In this document: positions 60,021 through 64,000 of the stretch, piece after piece
Position numbering within the stretch: position 1 is the first letter of the stretch
Layout of the letters: every line of letters starts with the position of its first letter
Origin: E44-bin89 sp034409565
Lineage (GTDB): Bacteria; Chloroflexota; Dehalococcoidia; Dehalococcoidales; RBG-16-60-22
Assembly: GCA_034409565.1 (NCBI GenBank)
Contig: DAOUMS010000001.1
Span: forward strand, 1-64,000
Direction of reading: 5' to 3'
Length of the DNA stretch: 64,000 nt
Notes under the pieces: model-generated
The model's database searches: none
What the model was told of the DNA's origin: nothing
Seen by the model: the letters and a program-made list of their open reading frames with translations, nothing else
Translations under genes and position numbers: made by a program

Positions 60021-61061
60021 ATGAACGGACTGGAAAGGGTGATGACCGCGCTCCGGCTTCAGGAACCGGACCGGGTGCCCCATTTTGAGCGTATTGCCAG
60101 AAAGGTCAGAGAGGCCATACTGCCCGGCACTTCCGAAGAGGACTTCGTCGAGCAACTGGACTTGGACGGTATCAGGTTCATCGACCGGACGCACTCATGG
60201 AGCTACGAAATAGTGGACGAGGGCAAAAGGATAAAGCGTGACCAGTGGGGCGGGCTCGTCCGCTATACTACAGAGGATAACCCCGTCCCGATGGAGCCGG
60301 CGATAAAGTCCGAGAAAGACTTGGACACGTATGTGCTCCCTGACCCTGATGAAGAGTGGCGTTACGAATACCTGCAGCAGCTGGTCAAGCGGTTCAAAGG
60401 GGAGCGGGCCATCGTGGTCGGGGTGACCGATATCTTTGCCTTGGGCAGAGAAAATTTTCTCGGCGATGTAAATTATTTCCGCGCCATGGTGAAAAATCCC
60501 GATTTTATTGACCGGGCCAATGAATTTTTGCTGGGCTACCAGTTGCAGTATATGCGGAACTGTGCCGATTTGGGCGTCGATATCTTCTGGGTCAACGGCG
60601 ACTGGGCGATGACCGAGCGGCCAATGGTCTCCCGCAGGTTCACGGAAAGGTTTCTGGCGCCGCCATTCAAGAAGCTGGTTGATTATGCGCATAGTCGGGG
60701 AGTTCCCGTAATCAAGCACACCGACGGCAATATCTGGCCCATATATGACACCATCATTGATGCCGGTGCTGACGGGCTGCACCCCATCGACCCCATGGCC
60801 GGGATGGACATCGGCGAGGCCAAGGCCAGGTTCGGTGATAAGGTCTGCCTGTGCGGTAATGTGAGCTGCGCCTTCAGCTTGGTTTCCGGGACGGAAGAAG
60901 AAGTACGGCGGGAGACCAGGGAGGTCATCAGAAAGGCGGGGAGGGGTGGGGGGCTCATCTGCATGTCCAGCAATTCCATCCACTCCGGCGTCAACCCGAG
61001 AAATTACCTGGCGATGGTCAAGGCCATCCGGGAGTTCGGTAAATATCCCCTGAATTTTTAA
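60021..61061 (+). CDS. uroporphyrinogen decarboxylase-like (MtaA/CmuA-type) methyltransferase
   Basis: A 346-residue UroD-fold protein that is almost certainly not a heme enzyme, since it follows a corrinoid protein by 8 bases. The start MNGLERVMTALRLQEPDRVP and the later GVPVIKHTDGNIWPIYD, GLHPIDPMAGMDIGEAKARFG and CLCGNVSC are typical of corrinoid-linked members. The zinc positions of MtaA/MtbA (HxC...C) read HTD and CLCG here, so the first Cys is replaced by Asp, a common change in uncharacterised members. It may move methyl groups between substrate, corrinoid and an acceptor. A GTG at 60015 is an alternative start. Confidence 0.85.
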   Translation: MNGLERVMTALRLQEPDRVPHFERIARKVREAILPGTSEEDFVEQLDLDGIRFIDRTHSWSYEIVDEGKRIKRDQWGGLVRYTTEDNPVPMEPAIKSEKDLDTYVLPDPDEEWRYEYLQQLVKRFKGERAIVVGVTDIFALGRENFLGDVNYFRAMVKNPDFIDRANEFLLGYQLQYMRNCADLGVDIFWVNGDWAMTERPMVSRRFTERFLAPPFKKLVDYAHSRGVPVIKHTDGNIWPIYDTIIDAGADGLHPIDPMAGMDIGEAKARFGDKVCLCGNVSCAFSLVSGTEEEVRRETREVIRKAGRGGGLICMSSNSIHSGVNPRNYLAMVKAIREFGKYPLNF

Positions 61062-61903
61062 TGCGCTGTCAGTCGGCCACCGTCAACATTGATTGACTGT
61101 CCGGTGATGAAGCTGGCCTCGTCCGAACAGAGGAAGACAATGAGACTGGCGACATCGTCAGGGTAACCGAGGCGTCCCAGAGGGGTAAAGTTTACCGCAT
61201 CGGCATGGATAATGTGGGCCGCTTCGGTGATACTTATCCCGCTCTCACCGGCCATCTGCTCGGCCTTCGCGTAGTCGCTCATATTGGTGAGGAAGCGACC
61301 TGGGCAGACAGTATTGACCCTGATATTATAAGTGCCTAACTCGACGGCCATTACCTGGGTCAGGCCGACGACGCCGAATTTGGAAGCGGTGTAGGCGCTC
61401 ACATTGGCCCGCCCCACCTTACCGGAAAGCGAAGCCACGTTGACGATGACGCCGCTCTTTCTCTCCACCATGTGTCTGGCTACCGCCTGGCCGCACAGGA
61501 AGACGCTGGTGAGGTTGGTGGCAATATGGCGGTGCCACTGTGCCTCTTCGGTCTCCAGAAAAGGCTGCGGCACGTAGACCCCGGCATTGGCAACTAAGAT
61601 ATCAATATGCCCGAACTCTTTAATGACTCTATTCACCATGTCCTGAACCTGGTTGCGGTCGGTAATGTCGGCGGTGATGGCCATCCCACGCACACCGCAG
61701 GACTCGATTTCCTCAGCCACGCTCTCCAGTCCACGCCACCCTTCCTTTTTTTCCTCGTCGGGAAATTCTTCTGGCGGTCGGTAGCGCCCGTTCACCACCA
61801 CATCGGCACCGCACCTGGCTAGGCGTATCGCCGTGGCATGGCCCATACCGCGTTTGCGGGCGGCCCCGGTTATCAGGGCCACTTTACCTTTGAAATCATA
61901 CAT
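61058..61903 (-). CDS. short-chain dehydrogenase/reductase (SDR)
   Basis: A 281-residue SDR. ITGAARKRGMGHATAIRLARCGA is a slightly lengthened glycine motif, VANAG marks strand 4, and NVASL with AYTASKFGVVG gives Ser, Tyr and Lys. An insertion after strand 2 (RPPEEFPDEEKKEGWRG) is unusual in length. The ATG at 61903 follows GGAGG at 5 bases; a longer frame of 48 extra codons is rejected. It converges on the UroD-like gene with a 4-base overlap and diverges from the racemase-family gene. Confidence 0.9.
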   Translation of the reverse strand: MYDFKGKVALITGAARKRGMGHATAIRLARCGADVVVNGRYRPPEEFPDEEKKEGWRGLESVAEEIESCGVRGMAITADITDRNQVQDMVNRVIKEFGHIDILVANAGVYVPQPFLETEEAQWHRHIATNLTSVFLCGQAVARHMVERKSGVIVNVASLSGKVGRANVSAYTASKFGVVGLTQVMAVELGTYNIRVNTVCPGRFLTNMSDYAKAEQMAGESGISITEAAHIIHADAVNFTPLGRLGYPDDVASLIVFLCSDEASFITGQSINVDGGRLTAH

Positions 61904-62027
61904 CGTAACCTCCGGGGTCGCTGAGTCGGGGTCTGTCGGGCGCTTCCATCTTATCACAGGGCAGGCTGAAATCCAAACCTGTCTGTAAGAGTGGTATAAT
62001 AGCGGAAAAGCATCAGGAGGGGAGGGC

Positions 62028-62720
62028 ATGATGAAGCATATCGGCATTGTTGCTTGCAGCGCGGAGGGGGCGGCGCTCTGCTACCGCACCATCTGCACCG
62101 AGGCACCGGAGCGGCTGGGCAGGTACGCCCACCCCGAGGTCACCATGCACACCTTTAACTTCGCCGAATACATACGGTACATTGAAGCCGACGACTGGCA
62201 GGGCATTGCCGACCTCATGCTGGCCTCGGTGGAAAAGGTGGCCAAGGCGGGTGCGGAACTTGCCGTCTGCCCGGACAACACCATACACCAGGCTTTTGAA
62301 CTGTTTATAGATAAATCACCGATTCCCTGGCTGCACATCGCCGGGGTGGTGGCGGAAGAGGCGAAAAAGAATGGCTACCGGCGGCTCGGCGTCCTGGGCA
62401 CGCGCTTTTTGATGGAGGGGCCGGTCTACCGGGAGAAGCTGGACGCGGCTGGCATCGGGCACATGACTTCGGAGAAAGAAGACCGCGAGCGCATAAACGC
62501 CGTTATTTTTAATGAACTGGTCGCCGGCATCTTCACCGATGCATCGCGCCGCTACTTTGGCGTGGTAATAAACTGGCTGAAAAACAAAGGCTGTGACGCC
62601 GTGGTCCTCGGCTGCACCGAGATACCTTTAATCGTTACTCCGGAAAGCTCACCGCTGCCGGTGCTGGACTCGACCCGACTTTTAGCGCGGGCGGCATTGA
62701 AAAAGGCGATTGAAGGGTAA
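62028..62720 (+). CDS. aspartate/glutamate racemase family protein
   Basis: A 230-residue Asp/Glu/hydantoin racemase-family protein with two alpha/beta domains. GIVACSAEGAALCYRTI opens the fold. The first catalytic position, a Cys before NT in aspartate racemases and Thr in E. coli YgeA, is Asp here (CPDNTIH), with a Cys two residues earlier; the second Cys is kept in VVLGCTEIPLI. It may be a racemase with altered acid/base chemistry or a non-racemase member. GGAGGG precedes the ATG. It is a single gene divergent from the SDR. Confidence 0.85.
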   Translation: MMKHIGIVACSAEGAALCYRTICTEAPERLGRYAHPEVTMHTFNFAEYIRYIEADDWQGIADLMLASVEKVAKAGAELAVCPDNTIHQAFELFIDKSPIPWLHIAGVVAEEAKKNGYRRLGVLGTRFLMEGPVYREKLDAAGIGHMTSEKEDRERINAVIFNELVAGIFTDASRRYFGVVINWLKNKGCDAVVLGCTEIPLIVTPESSPLPVLDSTRLLARAALKKAIEG

Positions 62721-62807
62721 TAAGCGAGAGAGGCAATGAACCCCTGGGCGTGCGGAATGTAGTTATAATGTTAGGATTTGGTTTGGGTGGCATATAATTG
62801 CATTAGG

Positions 62808-63110
62808 TCAATCGTGCCAATCTAGGTAAAGAACATCATATCTGCCTATAAGAGTAAGTGGTACTGCAAACACTTCTTTAAACTTGTCTATTTGCTCCTG
62901 GTCAAAGCCGCTCTTTTCGTTGGCAATGGCGTCTTCCAGGCTGTCCCAATATGAGATAGCATAGCCCTTACCTGTGCTAGAGTCGGTAAGGAACTGAACC
63001 CCACGGTAACCTTTCACTGCTACGGCCTCAAGAGCCACCCCCTTAAGTAATTCTACAGCCTCTTCTTCTTTACCACTTTTGATTTGAATTGTGGATACAC
63101 GAGCAATCAT
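62808..63110 (-). CDS. dimeric alpha-beta barrel (ABM-like) small protein
   Basis: A 100-residue protein with the beta-alpha-beta pattern of antibiotic-biosynthesis-monooxygenase-like dimeric barrels: MIARVSTIQIKSGKEEEAVELL, GYRGVQFLTD, YAISYWDSLEDAIA and a final strand. The SYWDSLEDA segment is a common signature of the ABM family. No catalytic role can be assigned. AAGGAGG precedes the ATG. The next gene upstream on the same strand is an unrecognised membrane protein. Confidence 0.7.
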   Translation of the reverse strand: MIARVSTIQIKSGKEEEAVELLKGVALEAVAVKGYRGVQFLTDSSTGKGYAISYWDSLEDAIANEKSGFDQEQIDKFKEVFAVPLTLIGRYDVLYLDWHD

Positions 63111-63158
63111 TGTGATATCCCTCCTTTGTCAAATATAGGAACACAGACAACTGTATTT

Positions 63159-63953
63159 TTACTTATATTCCTCGCTGAGCTTGATAATCGTGTCTGCTAA
63201 TTCCTTTGCCTTTTCCAGGTCATCACGGCGAGTTTTTATTTTGATTTCGTCGACAAGCTGGCCTTTGCTGGTGCCGGTTAGTTTTACATAGTTGGCATAT
63301 GCGGCAAATCTGCCGAATAAAATTAGTGAGTTGTTCCTGGCTTCGGGCGGAAGTAGGGACTCTTTAACAAACCTCACATGAAGGTGCTCTTTCTGGCGGT
63401 CCATTTCTTCCCTGAGGTGCTTCTTCTCTTCAGGTTTAGCGTTGAGACCCTCTACAAAAACCCTGGTGATGTGAACACCGCTGGCTGCCTGGTCAAAGAA
63501 AACCTGACGTAAGGCGTTGCCCTGCGGCGAATCAAACAATACACCATAATTAGTGGCAAAGATTACATCGCTGGGTCTTGCCAGCTTGGCTAATTCAATG
63601 GCGATACTTCCCAAAGGACGAGCTTTTACGAGAACTTCGCCCTCAGCCGCCTCTTTGGCTATGTGGTATGTTTCATCCTTATATAAGCGAACCAAATGTT
63701 GCAGGTAAGGGTCTATATCCTGCTTATAGCGGAGCGTAGCTGGCAGCTCCAGCGCTTTGTCTTCTAACTCGGCAACATGTCTTTCAAACTGAGAGCCAAC
63801 GCGTCTATGCTCTCGTAGGATGAAAAACACGGTTCCGGCGAAAAGACCGTAAAGTACGGAAATAGGAGCGTCTTTGGTCACGAAACCGGCCACCACCGCC
63901 ACCACCGCCGCCAGCCCGAACTCACCAAGCCACCATAGCCATTCTCTGCCCAT
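63159..63953 (-). CDS. unrecognised membrane-anchored protein
   Basis: I do not recognise a family. The protein of about 264 residues begins with two hydrophobic segments (WLGEFGLAAVVAVVAGFV and ISVLYGLFAGTVFFIL), then a charged helical region and an alpha/beta domain near residues 110-240 (DVIFATNYGVLFDS, GVHITRVFVEGL, LHVRFVKESLLPPEARNNSLILFG). The ASGVHITRVFVEG strand resembles the regulatory/nuclease-like fold seen in TrmB and PLD-like proteins, but no HKD motif is present. It is probably cytoplasmic and tethered to the membrane. ATG 63953 or GTG 63971 may be the start. It lies near the right edge of the window. Confidence 0.6.
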   Translation of the reverse strand: MGREWLWWLGEFGLAAVVAVVAGFVTKDAPISVLYGLFAGTVFFILREHRRVGSQFERHVAELEDKALELPATLRYKQDIDPYLQHLVRLYKDETYHIAKEAAEGEVLVKARPLGSIAIELAKLARPSDVIFATNYGVLFDSPQGNALRQVFFDQAASGVHITRVFVEGLNAKPEEKKHLREEMDRQKEHLHVRFVKESLLPPEARNNSLILFGRFAAYANYVKLTGTSKGQLVDEIKIKTRRDDLEKAKELADTIIKLSEEYK

Positions 63954-64000
63954 ATTCCACTTCCCTTCCACAGTTGAATTTCGTATTATTTCATATAGTC

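Noticed and set aside
1..64000. CRISPR arrays, rRNA genes and insertion sequences
   Set aside because: No regularly spaced repeats, rRNA segments, transposase genes or terminal inverted repeats with target duplications were seen on reading through the window.

Overview
The window looks like a chromosomal segment from a Chloroflexota bacterium, most probably class Dehalococcoidia (inference, about 0.7). The reasons are the mix of core bacterial genes with many catabolic paralogues (two mandelate-racemase-family enolases, two Ldh_2 dehydrogenases, several SDRs, a corrinoid protein with a UroD-like partner), GC that is mostly in the mid-to-high 50s by sampling, and simple sigma70-type promoters. 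I see no insertion sequence, prophage, CRISPR array or rRNA. Four tRNA genes are present (Gly-CCC, Arg-CCT, Pro-GGG, Ala-CGC).

Layout. 0-2 kb: a minus-strand operon of an FAH-family hydrolase, a pyruvate-kinase-C-like protein and a PPC/DUF296 protein. 2-9 kb: the arginine operon argJ-argB-argD-(alpha/beta-hydrolase-like)-argG-argH, without argC. 9-15 kb: rpmB, then divergently a FakA-like kinase with two tandem DegV/FakB lipid-binding proteins and recG. 15-21 kb: a mandelate-racemase-family enzyme, tRNA-Gly, acetoacetyl-CoA synthetase, an SDR, a YggU-family protein and an M20 amidohydrolase. 21-27.4 kb: plsX-trxA-trxB, then rplI-dnaB-dnaD-like and a double-headed DnaC-like helicase loader. 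27.5-31 kb: small accessory genes, tRNA-Arg, an MDR dehydrogenase, an Ldh_2 dehydrogenase and an XRE regulator. 31-35 kb: a glycine betaine-type ABC importer with its binding protein convergent to the permease and ATPase genes. 35-41 kb: a GSA-aminomutase-like enzyme, an amidohydrolase, an HpaI-type aldolase, tRNA-Pro, a geranylgeranyl-reductase-like flavoprotein, a Gre factor with an extra N-terminal domain, and tRNA-Ala. 41-54 kb: a GNAT protein, GTP-type PEP carboxykinase, the membrane-protease/enolase fusion, an amidohydrolase/cyclodeaminase/racemase group, and a PPi-type phosphofructokinase, class II aldolase and GlpX phosphatase. 54-64 kb: accessory oxidoreductases and hydrolases, an SDR-Ldh_2-corrinoid-UroD operon, an Asp/Glu-racemase-family gene and an unrecognised membrane protein.

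The most striking object is the 847-residue protein encoded at 44149-46692 on the minus strand. An N-terminal integral-membrane domain with an HEMGH zinc-protease motif is joined to an enolase whose two domains are in swapped order: the catalytic barrel comes first and the N-terminal capping domain last. Every enolase catalytic and metal residue I checked is present. The gene has a perfect-consensus promoter, a roughly 210-base leader and lower GC than its neighbours, which suggests transfer. It sits among central carbon genes (PEPCK, PPi-PFK, aldolase, FBPase), so it may act as, or have evolved from, a glycolytic enolase tethered to the membrane.

Other unusual architectures are the tandem-ATPase helicase loader and the Gre factor carrying a SAM-like integrase-core-binding domain. 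Start codons were adjusted by ribosome binding site where the longest reading frame was clearly too long.
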